Origin: Salinilacustrithrix flava
GTDB taxonomy: Bacteria > Actinomycetota > Acidimicrobiia > Acidimicrobiales > Salinilacustritrichaceae
DNA: 64,000 nt
Direction: 5' to 3'
Assembly: GCF_041228405.1 (NCBI RefSeq)
Contig: NZ_CP133888.1
Coordinates: forward strand, 1,798,001-1,862,000
Part shown: positions 55,383-64,000 of the stretch, in pieces
Layout of the letters: each line of letters begins with the position of its first letter
Numbering within the stretch: position 1 is the stretch's first letter
The notes under the pieces: generated by a model
The model's database searches: none
The model's input: the letters and a program-made list of their open reading frames with translations, nothing else
Told to the model about the DNA's origin: nothing
Position numbers and translations under genes: made by a program

Positions 55383-56915
55383 CTACTTCACCCGGTAGTT
55401 CGGGGCTTCCTTGGTGATGGTGATGTCGTGGGGATGGGACTCGCGCAGCGCCGCCGAGGTGATGCGCACGAACTGGCTCTCGGTGCGCAGCTCGTCGATG
55501 GTGGGGGTGCCGCAGTAGCCCATGGCCGCACGCAGGCCGCCGGCGAACTGGTGGATCAGCGGGGCGACCGGGCCCTTGTAGGCGACCCGGCCCTCGATGC
55601 CCTCGGGCACGAGCTTGGCGACCTCGTCCACGTGGCCCTGGAAGTAGCGGTCCTTGGAGAAGCTGCGGGCCTCGGCCTGCTCGTCGCCTCCGGAGGAGCG
55701 GTCGCCCATGGCGCCCATCGAGCCCATGCCCCGGTACTGCTTGAAGCGCTCACCCTGGTGGACGATGACCTCGCCCGGCGCCTCGTCGGTGCCCGCGAGC
55801 ATGGAGCCGAGCATGACGGTGCTGGCGCCGGCGGCGAGGGCCTTGGCGATGTCGCCGGTGTGCTGCACACCGCCGTCGGCGATGACCGGCACGCCCAGCT
55901 CGTTCGCCGCCTCGGCGCAGTCGGCGACGGCGGTGATCTGGGGGACGCCGACGCCGGTGACGACCCGAGTTGTGCAAATGCTCCCCGGCCCCACGCCGCA
56001 CTTCACGGCGTCGGCGCCGTTGGCGACCAGGGCCCGCACGGCCTCGGCGGTGGCGATGTTGCCGGCCACGACGTCGACGTTCCAGCGGGACTTGACCTCC
56101 TTGACCGTGTCGAGCACGCCACGGGAGTGGCCGTGGGCGGTGTCGACGATGAGGACGTCGACCCCGGCGCTGACCAGCGCCTCGCAGCGGTCGAGGGCGT
56201 CGGCCCCGACGCCGACGGCGGCGCCGACCCGGAGGCGACCCCGCTCGTCCTGGGTGGCGTGGGGGAAGTCGTCGCGCTTGGTGATGTCCTTGATCGTGAT
56301 GAGGCCGCAGAGCTTGCCGGCGTCGTCGACGATGGGCAGCTTCTCGATGCGGTTCTGCCACAGGATCCGGCGGGCCTCGTCGAGCGTGGTGCCGACCGGA
56401 GCGGTGACCAGCGGGGGCTTGCGCATGACCGCGCTGATCGACTGGTCGTGGTCGTCGACGAAGCGCAGGTCGCGGTTGGTGAGCAGGCCGACGAGGGTGC
56501 CGTCGCGGTCGGTGATGGGCACGCCGGAGACCTTGTACTTGGCCATCAGGTCGAGCGCGTCGTACACGTGGGCGTCGGCGCCGAGGGTGACCGGGTCCTC
56601 GATCATCCCGGACTGCGAGCGCTTCACCCGGTCGACCTCGACCGCCTGGTCCTCGATGGAGAGGTTGCGGTGCACGATGCCGATGCCGCCGAGCCGGGCG
56701 AGCGCGATGGCCATGCGGGCCTCGGTGACCGTGTCCATCGCCGCCGACACGATGGGCAGCGCGAGGCGGATGCCGGGCGTGAGGATCGACGAGGTGTCGA
56801 CCTCGTGGGGGAGGACGTCGGACTCACCGGGGACGAGCAGGACGTCGTCGTAGGTCAGACCCAGCTTGGCGAACCGGGGATGGACGGCGTCGGACTGGTC
56901 GAATCGCGCTCCCAT
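55383..56915 (-). CDS. guaB: Inosine-5'-monophosphate dehydrogenase
   Basis: Oxidises IMP to XMP, the committed step to GMP, 510 aa. A TIM barrel with two CBS domains inserted (DALDLMAKYKVSGVPITD; RILWQNRIEKLPIVDD). The active-site loop is GPGSICTTR with the catalytic Cys, and the flap region has FKQYRGMGSMGAM. ATG at 56915 is chosen because TACCCT lies 6 bases upstream (leaderless) and the family N-terminus starts there. Divergent from the decarboxylase. Confidence 0.97.
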   Translation of the reverse strand: MGARFDQSDAVHPRFAKLGLTYDDVLLVPGESDVLPHEVDTSSILTPGIRLALPIVSAAMDTVTEARMAIALARLGGIGIVHRNLSIEDQAVEVDRVKRSQSGMIEDPVTLGADAHVYDALDLMAKYKVSGVPITDRDGTLVGLLTNRDLRFVDDHDQSISAVMRKPPLVTAPVGTTLDEARRILWQNRIEKLPIVDDAGKLCGLITIKDITKRDDFPHATQDERGRLRVGAAVGVGADALDRCEALVSAGVDVLIVDTAHGHSRGVLDTVKEVKSRWNVDVVAGNIATAEAVRALVANGADAVKCGVGPGSICTTRVVTGVGVPQITAVADCAEAANELGVPVIADGGVQHTGDIAKALAAGASTVMLGSMLAGTDEAPGEVIVHQGERFKQYRGMGSMGAMGDRSSGGDEQAEARSFSKDRYFQGHVDEVAKLVPEGIEGRVAYKGPVAPLIHQFAGGLRAAMGYCGTPTIDELRTESQFVRITSAALRESHPHDITITKEAPNYRVK

Positions 56916-56978
56916 GGAGCGAGGGTAACGCGCTCGCACCGACCCGGCCTCCACCGGCCGCCGCTACCGTCGCCGCCG

Positions 56979-58400
56979 ATGACCGGCGAGCACATGAGCC
57001 CCGACGAGTTCCGGCGCCTCGGACACGAGTACGTGGACTGGGTGGCGTCCTACTGGGAGCGGGTGGGGGAGCTGCCGGTGCAGTCCACCGTCGCCCCCGG
57101 CGAGGTCTTCGCCTCGCTGCCGGCCAGCCCCCCGTCGACGGGCGCCGACGACCTCGCAGCCGTGCTCGCCGACGTGGACGAGCTGATCCTGCCCGGCCTC
57201 ACCCACTGGCAGCACCCCTCGTTCTTCGCCTTCTTCCCGGCCAACACCTCCGGGCCGGGGGTGCTCGCCGACCTGCTCTCCTCGGGCCTCGGCGTGAACG
57301 GCATGAACTGGGCGACGAGCCCGGCCTGCACCGAGGTCGAGATGCGCATGCTCGACTGGTTCGTCGAGCTGCTCGGCCTGCCCGACCACCTCCGCCACGA
57401 CCACGACGGCCCCGGCGGCGGCGTGCTGCAGGACTCGGCCTCCTCCGCCACCCTCGTCGCGCTGCTCGCCGCCCGGAAGCGGGTCACCGACGGCGGCGAT
57501 CTCTCCCGGCTGCGGGCCTACACGTCCGAGCACGCCCACTCGTCGGTGGTGAAGGGCGCCCGGGTGGCCGGCCTGGCCGACGACCAGGTGCGCCTCGTCC
57601 CCGCCGACGCCACCCATGCCATGCGGGCCGACGCGCTCGCCGACGCGATCGAGGCCGACGTGGCCGCCGGCCTGGTCCCGTTCTTCTGCTGCGCCACCGC
57701 CGGCACCACGTCCTCGATGGCGTTCGACCCGGTGCCCGAGATCGCCGACATCTGCGCTACCTCGGGCATCTGGTGCCACGTCGACGCCGCGATGGCGGGG
57801 TCCGCGGCGGTGTGCCCCGAGCTGCGCTGGGTGACCGACGGCGCCGAGCGGGTCGACTCCTGGTCGTTCAACCCGCACAAGTGGCTCTTCACCACCTTCG
57901 ACTGCACCTGCCTCTGGTTCCGTGACGCCCGGCCGGTGGTCGACGCGCTGTCGATCACGCCGGTGTACCTGCGCAACGAGCAGAGCGAGTCCGGCGCGGT
58001 GGTCGACTTCCGCGACTGGCAGGTCCCGCTCGGGCGGCGCTTCCGGGCGCTGAAGCCGTGGTTGGTGATGCGCCACTACGGCGCCGACGGCCTCGCCCGC
58101 CACATCCGGGAGCACGTCCGGCTCGGCCGCCTGCTGGCCGACCGGGTGCTGGACGATCCCCGGTTCGAGCTGGCTGCCCCGCCCGCGCTGAACCTGGTGG
58201 TGCTGCGCTGCACGGGTGACGACGCGGACCGGCGCACGACCGAGCTGCTGGAGCGCGTGAACGCGTCCGGGGAGGCGCTGCTCACCCCGACCGTGCTCGA
58301 CGGGCGGCCGGCGATCCGCGTCTGCGTGGGCCAGACCTGGACCACCCAGGTCCACGTCGACGCGCTCTGGGCGTTGCTGGAGCGTTCGCTCAGCAGCTGA
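56979..58400 (+). CDS. Group II PLP-dependent amino-acid decarboxylase
   Basis: Cytosolic PLP enzyme, 473 aa, of the aromatic-L-amino-acid/tyrosine/glutamate decarboxylase group. The PLP Lys is in SWSFNPHKWLFTTFDC; THWQHPSFFAFFPAN, the cofactor-binding HVDAAMAGSAAVCPE and the loop around YLRNEQSE are family features and fit the aromatic type better than glutamate decarboxylase. TACCGT ends 8 bases before the ATG. It overlaps the lipoprotein gene by 11 bases, tail to tail. Confidence 0.9.
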   Translation: MTGEHMSPDEFRRLGHEYVDWVASYWERVGELPVQSTVAPGEVFASLPASPPSTGADDLAAVLADVDELILPGLTHWQHPSFFAFFPANTSGPGVLADLLSSGLGVNGMNWATSPACTEVEMRMLDWFVELLGLPDHLRHDHDGPGGGVLQDSASSATLVALLAARKRVTDGGDLSRLRAYTSEHAHSSVVKGARVAGLADDQVRLVPADATHAMRADALADAIEADVAAGLVPFFCCATAGTTSSMAFDPVPEIADICATSGIWCHVDAAMAGSAAVCPELRWVTDGAERVDSWSFNPHKWLFTTFDCTCLWFRDARPVVDALSITPVYLRNEQSESGAVVDFRDWQVPLGRRFRALKPWLVMRHYGADGLARHIREHVRLGRLLADRVLDDPRFELAAPPALNLVVLRCTGDDADRRTTELLERVNASGEALLTPTVLDGRPAIRVCVGQTWTTQVHVDALWALLERSLSS

Positions 58401-58935
58401 TGGTGAACGACGCGGTGATCTCCGAGCCGTCGTCGAAGTTGATCATCGGGAAGTCCGTCGCGGACACGACGTTCCCGTCGACCGAGACGGTGCCCTCGGC
58501 CTCGCTGCCGGAGTAGCCGACCGACTCCCCGAGCGCGCCCACGTCGACCGACACGTCGTCTCCGGCGAACTGGCTGTCCTCGCTGTAGCGGGTGAAGTCG
58601 ATGCGGACCTCGTCGCCGGCGGCGTTGGTGCCCTGGGCCTGGGCGGTGGCCAGGATCGAGCCGCCACCGGCCGCCGCCGGTTGCTCCTCCAGGAAGCAGA
58701 GGCCGGGGCCGAGCTCGATCTCCTCCCCGCCGAACACCAGCATCCCGCCCCCGCCGCCCGGCGCGGCCGACTGGTCCTCCGCCTCAGCCTCCGCGTCGTC
58801 GGCCCCGACGTCTTCGACGGCTCCCACGTCGACGTCGTCGACGGCGGTGCCGTCGTCGTCGTCGCCGCAACCAGCGAGCAGCAGGACGCTGCTCACCCCC
58901 ATCGCGACCACCAGTCGCGTCGTGCGTGCGCCCAT
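58390..58935 (-). CDS. Putative secreted lipoprotein
   Basis: A 181-aa protein with a signal peptide (LVVAMGVSSVLLLAGC) and lipobox Cys at about residue 23, followed by a very acidic low-complexity linker (GDDDDGTAVDDVDVGAVED). The rest is beta-rich with two further Cys (GLCFLEE and the terminal TISC). No known domain. Start at ATG 58935; upstream purines GAGAGG can serve as ribosome site. Function unknown. Confidence 0.8.
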   Translation of the reverse strand: MGARTTRLVVAMGVSSVLLLAGCGDDDDGTAVDDVDVGAVEDVGADDAEAEAEDQSAAPGGGGGMLVFGGEEIELGPGLCFLEEQPAAAGGGSILATAQAQGTNAAGDEVRIDFTRYSEDSQFAGDDVSVDVGALGESVGYSGSEAEGTVSVDGNVVSATDFPMINFDDGSEITASFTISC

Positions 58936-59025
58936 GTCGCCTGCCCCTCTCGCTCGCCTCCCGGGACCGTACGACGGATCCCGACCGGCTGCAGCGCTGG
59001 TGCGGCCGCTGCCACACTGCGTGGC

Positions 59026-59982
59026 ATGCGCCCCGATGACGCCGACCTCGACCCGGACCGCTTCGAGGTCCACCGCTTCGAGGGTCGGGGCTTCCGCCAG
59101 GCCTACGTGCGGGAGAACCCCGGCGGCGTGCCGCTGCTGTGCGTGCACGGCTGGCCGGAGACGAAGCGGATCTGGTGGCGGGTCATCGAACCACTGGCCG
59201 CGGCCGGCTTCGAGGTGATCGTCCCGGACCTGCGCGGCTTCGGCGACTCCGACGTGGCGCCCGACGGGTTCCACGACGTGGCCAGCCACAGCCGCGACCT
59301 GCACGCCCTGGTCACGGCGCCGGAGCGCGAGGGGGGCCTCGGTCACGAGCGGGTGGTGCTGTGCGGCGGCGACCTCGGCGGCCCCGTGATCCAGGACCTG
59401 GCGCTGCGCTTCCCCGAGGTCGTCGAGCGGATGGTCCTGTTCAACTCGCCGCTGCCCTACGACAAGGAGACGATGGCCGGGATGGACACCCGGCCCCGGG
59501 CCGGCGCCGCCGACTACTTCCTGCGCCAGGGCACCGACCCCGATGGCCTCGCGGCCGAGCTCGACACGCCCGAGCAGCGGCGGTCCTACATCGCCACCTT
59601 CTACACGTCGCGCTTCTGGGCCCACCCCGGCTCCTTCACCAGCGGCCAGCTGCCCGGGGGCCCGGCCGTGGACTTCCACACCGAGCCCTTCGCCGACGCA
59701 GCCAAGCTCCGGGCGTCGTTCGGTGGGTACGAGTCCGCGTTCTCGGAGGCGGCTCGCTCGGAGCCGCCCCTGCTGGCCCGCAACCCCGACGTGGAGACCC
59801 TGCTGCTCTTCGGGCCGAGCGACCACGTGCTCTACCCGGCCTTCGACCAGATGGCGGCCGTGACGTTCCCCGACCACGTGGGACCGTTCCTGCTCCGCGA
59901 CTGCGGCCACTTCGTGCCGTGGGAGGCGCCGCACCAGCTGGTGTCGGCCACCCGGGCGTTCTGCCGCGATCTGCTGGCCTGA
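59026..59982 (+). CDS. Alpha/beta hydrolase, epoxide-hydrolase-like
   Basis: A 318-aa alpha/beta hydrolase. HGWPETKRIWW carries the oxyanion HGxP motif, VVLCGGDLGGPVIQD the nucleophile elbow with Asp as the nucleophile, and DCGHFVPWEAP the catalytic His. An Asp nucleophile points to an epoxide hydrolase or haloalkane dehalogenase rather than an esterase. ATG at 59026 with CACACT 7 bases upstream, so leaderless. Substrate unknown. Confidence 0.87.
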   Translation: MRPDDADLDPDRFEVHRFEGRGFRQAYVRENPGGVPLLCVHGWPETKRIWWRVIEPLAAAGFEVIVPDLRGFGDSDVAPDGFHDVASHSRDLHALVTAPEREGGLGHERVVLCGGDLGGPVIQDLALRFPEVVERMVLFNSPLPYDKETMAGMDTRPRAGAADYFLRQGTDPDGLAAELDTPEQRRSYIATFYTSRFWAHPGSFTSGQLPGGPAVDFHTEPFADAAKLRASFGGYESAFSEAARSEPPLLARNPDVETLLLFGPSDHVLYPAFDQMAAVTFPDHVGPFLLRDCGHFVPWEAPHQLVSATRAFCRDLLA

Positions 59983-60040
59983 GAGGCCACCTCACTACAC
60001 TCGCCCCTTTCCCTGAAACCGCCGACAAGGGGCGCACCAC

Positions 60041-61180
60041 GTGGGTGAGATCGAGATCGGGCTCGGCAAGGCCGGCCGTCGTGGGTACGGGCTCGACGAG
60101 CTGACCATCGTGCCGAGCCGCCGGACGCGCGACGCCGAGCTGGTCGACCTGTCCTGGGAGCTGCAGGGGTACCGCTTCGAGCTGCCCGTGCTGGCCGCCC
60201 CGTGCGACTCCGTCGTCAGCCCGACCAACGCCGCCAGCTTCGACGAGCTGGGCGGCCTCGCCGTCTTGGACCTCGAGGGCCTGTGGAGCCGCTACGCCGA
60301 TCCGGCCGCGGCCTTCGACGAGATCGCCGACCTCCCCGACGAGACCGCCTCGGCGCGGCTCCGCGAGCTGTACCAGCAGCCGGTGGACCACGACCTCGTC
60401 GTCGAGCGCATCCGCGCCGTGCGGGCGTCGGGCGCGGTGGCCGCCGGCTCGGTCACCCCGCAGCGCATCGAGGCCCTGCTGCCCCGCCTGGTCGAGGCCG
60501 AGCTCGACATGCTCGTCATCCGCTCCACCGTGCTCTCCGCCGAGCACGTCACGAAGACCTCCGCCGACGGCGGTGAGCCGCTCAACCTCAAGACCTTCAT
60601 CCGCCAGCTCGACGTGCCGGTGCTGGTCGGCTCCTGCACCAGCTACCAGGCCGCCCTGCACCTGATGCGCACCGGGGCCGCCGCGGTCCTGGTCGGTGTC
60701 GGCACCGCGGTCGACGCCACCACGGCCGACACCTTCGGGGTCGGCGTCCCCCTGGCGACGGCCATCGCAGACGCGCGCGCCGCCCGGATGCGCCACCTCG
60801 ACGAGACGGGCGTCTACGTGCACCTCATCGCCGACGGTGGCATGCACACCGGCGGCGACGTCGCCCGGGCCATCGCCTGCGGCGCAGACGCCGTCATGCT
60901 CGGCGCACCGTTGGCCGCCGCGTCCGACGCGCCGGGCCGCGGCCGCCACTGGGCGCCGGTCGCGGCGCGAGCCGAGGTCCCGCACTCCACTTGCGTGCGC
61001 GTCGAGCAGCACGGCACCCAGCGCGAGGTGCTGGTCGGCCCGTCGGACTCGAGCGACGGCCGGCTGGACCTGATGGGATCGCTGCGCTCGGCCATGGCGC
61101 TGTCGGGCTACGAGAGCCTGAAGGAGTTCCAGAAGGCCGAGCTCATCGTGTCGCCGGGCGACCGTCGGGGTCAGTCGTGA
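60041..61180 (+). CDS. guaB3: GuaB3 family IMP-dehydrogenase-related protein
   Basis: A 379-aa TIM-barrel protein of the GuaB3 group found in actinobacteria and cyanobacteria. It lacks CBS domains, and the place of the IMPDH catalytic loop reads VGVGTAVDATTAD without the active-site Cys, so it should not be an IMP dehydrogenase. HLIADGGMHTGGD and ACGADAVMLGAPLA are family segments. GTG start at 60041; a TACACT box lies at 59996-60001. Its stop overlaps the guaA start, so the two are translationally coupled. Confidence 0.88.
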   Translation: MGEIEIGLGKAGRRGYGLDELTIVPSRRTRDAELVDLSWELQGYRFELPVLAAPCDSVVSPTNAASFDELGGLAVLDLEGLWSRYADPAAAFDEIADLPDETASARLRELYQQPVDHDLVVERIRAVRASGAVAAGSVTPQRIEALLPRLVEAELDMLVIRSTVLSAEHVTKTSADGGEPLNLKTFIRQLDVPVLVGSCTSYQAALHLMRTGAAAVLVGVGTAVDATTADTFGVGVPLATAIADARAARMRHLDETGVYVHLIADGGMHTGGDVARAIACGADAVMLGAPLAAASDAPGRGRHWAPVAARAEVPHSTCVRVEQHGTQREVLVGPSDSSDGRLDLMGSLRSAMALSGYESLKEFQKAELIVSPGDRRGQS

Positions 61181-62751
61181 CCACCCCTTCGATCGGCACC
61201 GAGTTCGACACCGTCCTCGTCGTCGACTTCGGCGCCCAGTACGCCCAGCTCATCGCCCGGCGCGTGCGCGAGGCGCACGTGCACTCCGAGATCGTCCCGC
61301 ACGACATCACGGCTGCCGAGATCCGCGAGCGTGCGCCGCAGGGGATCATCTTCTCCGGTGGCCCCGCCTCCGTCCACGCCGACGGCGCCCCGACGATCGA
61401 CCAGGAGATCTACGACACCGGCGTGCCGATCCTGGGCATCTGCTACGGCGGCCAGCTGGTGGCCCGCGACCTCGGCGGCGAGGTGGCCAAGACCGGTCGC
61501 GGCGAGTACGGCCGGGCCGACCTCGAGCGCGCCGACCTCGGCACCGACGGCCGGTCGCTGCTCTTCGGCGACGACGCCCCCGACAGCCAGGTCGTGTGGA
61601 TGAGCCACTTCGACACCATCACCCGGGCCCCCGAGGGCTTCCAGGTCGTCGCGTCCACGCCGGACACCCCGGCGGCCGCCTTCGAGTCCCCCGAGCGGGG
61701 GCTCTACGGCGTCCAGTTCCACCCCGAGGTGGTCCACACCCAGATGGGCCAGGACCTGCTCAAGCACTTCCTCTACGACGCCTGTGGCTGCCGCCCCAGC
61801 TGGACGATGCTCTCGGTCATCGAGACCCAGGTCGAGGCGATCCGGGCCCAGGTCGGCGACGGCCGCGCCATCTGCGGTCTGTCCGGTGGCGTGGACTCCG
61901 CCGTGGCCGCCGCGCTCGTGCACAAGGCCATCGGCCACCAGCTCACGTGCGTCTTCGTCGACACCGGCCTCATGCGCAAGGACGAGGGCGACCAGGTGGT
62001 CGAGACGTTCAAGCGCAACTTCGGCATCGAGCTGATCCACGTCCGGGCCGCCGACCGCTTCTTCGACAAGCTCGCCGGCGTCACCGACCCCGAGGACAAG
62101 CGCAAGGCCATCGGCGAGCTGTTCATCCGCATCTTCGAGGACGCCAAGGGCGGGATCACCGACGCCGACTTCCTCGTCCAGGGCACGCTCTACCCCGACG
62201 TCATCGAGTCCGGCGGCGGCGCCAAGGCCGCCACCATCAAGAGCCACCACAACGTCGGTGGCCTGCCCGAGGACATGGACTTCGACCTGGTCGAGCCGCT
62301 GCGGGACCTGTTCAAGGACGAGGTCCGTCGGGTGGGCGAGGAGCTCGGCCTGCCCGAGGAGATCGTCTGGCGCCAGCCGTTCCCCGGGCCGGGCCTGGGC
62401 GTGCGCATCATCGGCGAGGTCACGCCGGACAAGGTCGCGCTGCTGCAGGAGGCCGACGCCATCGTGCGGGTCGAGCTGCACAAGGCGGGGATGGACCGGG
62501 AGATCTGGCAGGCCTTCGCCGTGCTGCCCGACATCAAGGCGGTCGGCGTGATGGGCGACGAGCGCACCTACGGGTACCCCTGCATCATCCGCGCCGTCAC
62601 CTCCGACGACGCGATGACCGCCGATTGGGCCCGCCTGCCCTACGACCTGCTCGAGAAGATGTCGAGCCGGATCATCAACGAGGTGCCCGGCATCAACCGG
62701 GTCGCCTACGACATCACCTCGAAGCCGCCCGGCACCATCGAGTGGGAGTAG
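61177..62751 (+). CDS. guaA: GMP synthase (glutamine-hydrolysing)
   Basis: Converts XMP to GMP with glutamine as ammonia donor, 524 aa. The class I glutaminase triad is C89 in GICYGGQ plus His/Glu in VQFHPEV. The ATP pyrophosphatase loop is GLSGGVDSAVAAALV, and the dimerisation domain ends GTIEWE. GTG start overlaps the guaB3 stop (GTGA). Together with guaB on the other strand, this completes IMP to GMP conversion within 7.4 kb. Confidence 0.98.
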   Translation: MTTPSIGTEFDTVLVVDFGAQYAQLIARRVREAHVHSEIVPHDITAAEIRERAPQGIIFSGGPASVHADGAPTIDQEIYDTGVPILGICYGGQLVARDLGGEVAKTGRGEYGRADLERADLGTDGRSLLFGDDAPDSQVVWMSHFDTITRAPEGFQVVASTPDTPAAAFESPERGLYGVQFHPEVVHTQMGQDLLKHFLYDACGCRPSWTMLSVIETQVEAIRAQVGDGRAICGLSGGVDSAVAAALVHKAIGHQLTCVFVDTGLMRKDEGDQVVETFKRNFGIELIHVRAADRFFDKLAGVTDPEDKRKAIGELFIRIFEDAKGGITDADFLVQGTLYPDVIESGGGAKAATIKSHHNVGGLPEDMDFDLVEPLRDLFKDEVRRVGEELGLPEEIVWRQPFPGPGLGVRIIGEVTPDKVALLQEADAIVRVELHKAGMDREIWQAFAVLPDIKAVGVMGDERTYGYPCIIRAVTSDDAMTADWARLPYDLLEKMSSRIINEVPGINRVAYDITSKPPGTIEWE

Positions 62752-62753
62752 CG

Positions 62754-62785
62754 GCGCACTTCGTCCCAATTGGGTGTTGGTGCGC
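62754..62785 (+). terminator. Possible terminator of guaA
   Basis: GCGCAC at 62754-62759 pairs with GTGCGC at 62780-62785, with a nested CCCAATTGGG. It is right after the guaA stop. Weak tail; it overlaps the -35 box of the next gene. Confidence 0.35.
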
Positions 62786-62806
62786 AGAAGGTGGAGATCG
62801 TAGGGT
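62777..62806 (+). promoter_or_regulatory. Predicted promoter of the LPSTG protein gene
   Basis: TTGGTG at 62777-62782, an 18-base spacer and TAGGGT at 62801-62806, with 79 bases of leader before the ATG. Confidence 0.45.
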
Positions 62807-62885
62807 GTCGACCGTCCAGGCAGGTTGACAGCGCGAGCGCGGCGAAGTGTCCCTCGCACGGCGGACCCCTTCTCCGGAGGAACAC

Positions 62886-63935
62886 ATGACCCACACATCT
62901 CCCGAACAACGGCGCACCGCGGTCGTCGCCACGCTGCTCGGTGCCCTCGCACTGGTCGTCGCGACCGCCACGCCGGCGGCTGCGGACACCATCGGCGCCG
63001 GTGAGGCATCCGCCTTCGGCGGCACCATCAGCGCCGGCGGCCAGGAGGTGGCCCCTCCCACGCCGACCGCCAGCGCCACGCTGCCCGGCGACGCGTCGGA
63101 CACCACCGTCGACATCCCGGCCGAGCCCGTTGCCGTGTCCGGCACCCTGAACGCCGACGCGGCCGTGCACGCCGCCTCCGACCTCGACTCGGCCCTCGAC
63201 GTGGCCACCCAGGAGGTCGCCGGCCCGTACAACGCGGTGGCCACCGGCTCCATCGAGGAGGCCGACGTGCTCATCGACGCCGTCGGCGAGGGCGTGTCGC
63301 TGTTGAGCGCGGATGCCATCCGCGCCGAGGCCGTGGGCGTCTGCGTCGGTGGCGAGGTGCAGTACAGCGCCACCTCCGAGATCATCAACCTGGACGTCGG
63401 CGGCGAGGACATCCCGCTCAACGCGCCGCTCGAGCAGATCCTCGACGCCGTGGGCGACCTGCTCGAGCAGACCACCCTCGAGCAGGTGGTGGACATCGAG
63501 CGCAACGTGGTCACCGAGCTCGAGGACGGCATCGCCGTCGACGCCCTGGTCGTGACCGTGCTCGCCGTGGCCGGTGACCCCGTGGCCGAGGTGCGCCTGG
63601 GCCACGCCGAGGTCAGCGGCCTCGCCTGCGGCGCCGCCCCCCAGTGCTCCGACGGCGTCGACAACGACGACCCCGAGGACGAGCTGGCCGACGCCGACGA
63701 CCCCGGCTGCCACACCGACGGTGACGCCGGCAACCCCGACAGCTACGACCCCACGAGCGACAGCGAGCTGGACGGGCCGACCACCGACGACGACGGCGCG
63801 ACGCCGACCACCACGCCCGCGGTCCAGGCCCAGCTGCCCTCCACCGGTGGGGACGCGGCCAGCACGGCCGGCCTCGCCGGCGCCATGGCCGCCGCCGCCC
63901 TCGGCGTCGTGGCCCTGCGCCGTCGCCTGGGCTGA
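62886..63935 (+). CDS. Secreted LPSTG-anchored repeat-free surface protein
   Basis: A 349-aa exported protein. The signal peptide covers about residues 1-35 (VVATLLGALALVVATATPAAA, cut after AAA). The body is beta-rich and acidic and resembles anchor-type secreted proteins of actinobacteria. It then has a short metal-binding-like segment (CSDGVDNDDP with DADDPGC) and, at the C-terminus, LPSTGG, a hydrophobic segment and RRRLG, a sortase signal. ATG at 62886 has a GGAGG site; an earlier in-frame start lacks one. No sortase gene is in the window. Function unknown. Confidence 0.85.
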   Translation: MTHTSPEQRRTAVVATLLGALALVVATATPAAADTIGAGEASAFGGTISAGGQEVAPPTPTASATLPGDASDTTVDIPAEPVAVSGTLNADAAVHAASDLDSALDVATQEVAGPYNAVATGSIEEADVLIDAVGEGVSLLSADAIRAEAVGVCVGGEVQYSATSEIINLDVGGEDIPLNAPLEQILDAVGDLLEQTTLEQVVDIERNVVTELEDGIAVDALVVTVLAVAGDPVAEVRLGHAEVSGLACGAAPQCSDGVDNDDPEDELADADDPGCHTDGDAGNPDSYDPTSDSELDGPTTDDDGATPTTTPAVQAQLPSTGGDAASTAGLAGAMAAAALGVVALRRRLG

Positions 63936-63955
63936 CACCTCCGACGACGCAAGCA

Positions 63956-63986
63956 CGGGCGGTCCCTCCAGCGGAGGGGCCGCCCG
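63956..63986 (+). terminator. Terminator of the LPSTG protein gene
   Basis: CGGGCGGTCCCTCC and GGAGGGGCCGCCCG form a 14-base stem with one mismatch and an AGC loop, 20 bases after the stop codon. Strong stem, GC-rich tail. Confidence 0.75.
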
Positions 63987-64000
63987 AGCCGCGTCCGGCC

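Overview
The window reads as a chromosome segment from a high-GC actinobacterium. I infer the class Acidimicrobiia (Iamia/Ilumatobacter-like) from the gene order, the alternative GTG/TTG starts, the long glutaminase/SIS protein and the mix of zinc-dependent and zinc-free ribosomal proteins; a 16S or marker-tree placement is not possible from this window. Gene density is very high. I see no tRNA, rRNA, CRISPR array, prophage or insertion sequence.

Layout. (1) 1-5900: end of rpoB and all of rpoC. (2) 5929-7257: a palindromic repeat, then an enoyl-CoA hydratase and a CYTH protein on the minus strand. (3) 7339-12225: the str operon (rpsL, rpsG, fusA, tuf) and rpsJ. (4) 12332-13303: a PrmA-like methyltransferase and a small gene on the minus strand, separating rpsJ from the rest of the S10 operon. 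(5) 13460-24463: S10 and spc operons, rplC to secY. (6) 24474-25534: an AbiEi-like/Vsr-like endonuclease gene bracketed by two palindromes. (7) 25592-27018: adk and map. (8) 27120-31142: alpha operon (rpmJ, rpsM, rpsK, rpsD, rpoA, rplQ) and truA; infA is not in its usual place. (9) 31209-32246: selD, which contains an in-frame TGA at the catalytic position. (10) 32328-39491: rplM, rpsI, glmM, a META-domain lipoprotein, a giant GlmS-like protein and acpS. (11) 39501-46770: a thioesterase, nnr, alr, a P1 peptidase and the t6A/acetylation cluster tsaE-tsaB-rimI-tsaD. (12) 46777-50353: small regulatory-type genes and CIRCE-controlled groES-groL. (13) 50385-55267: housekeeping and hypothetical genes and a DUF222 gene. 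(14) 55383-62751: guaB, a group II decarboxylase, a lipoprotein, an alpha/beta hydrolase, guaB3 and guaA. (15) 62886-63935: a secreted sortase-type LPSTG protein.

Most of the window is core information processing: transcription (rpoB, rpoC, rpoA), ribosome assembly, elongation factors, protein export and N-terminal processing (secY, map), tRNA modification (truA, tsaBDE), chaperonins, cell-wall precursor supply (glmM, GlmS-like, alr) and GMP synthesis (guaB, guaB3, guaA). The order from rplM to guaA resembles the mycobacterial order.

The observations most worth a second look are: selD as a selenoprotein gene whose first 28 codons are hidden behind a TGA; loss of all four ligands of the second zinc site in RpoC; the palindrome-bracketed AbiEi/Vsr-type gene between secY and adk with a third palindrome after rpoC; a giant GlmS-like enzyme with a split glutaminase domain; a tuf gene with codon use unlike its neighbours and a Cys-to-Met change in the DCPGH motif; and a widespread leaderless-promoter pattern, with a TAnnnT-like box 6-10 bases before the start codon of many first genes.
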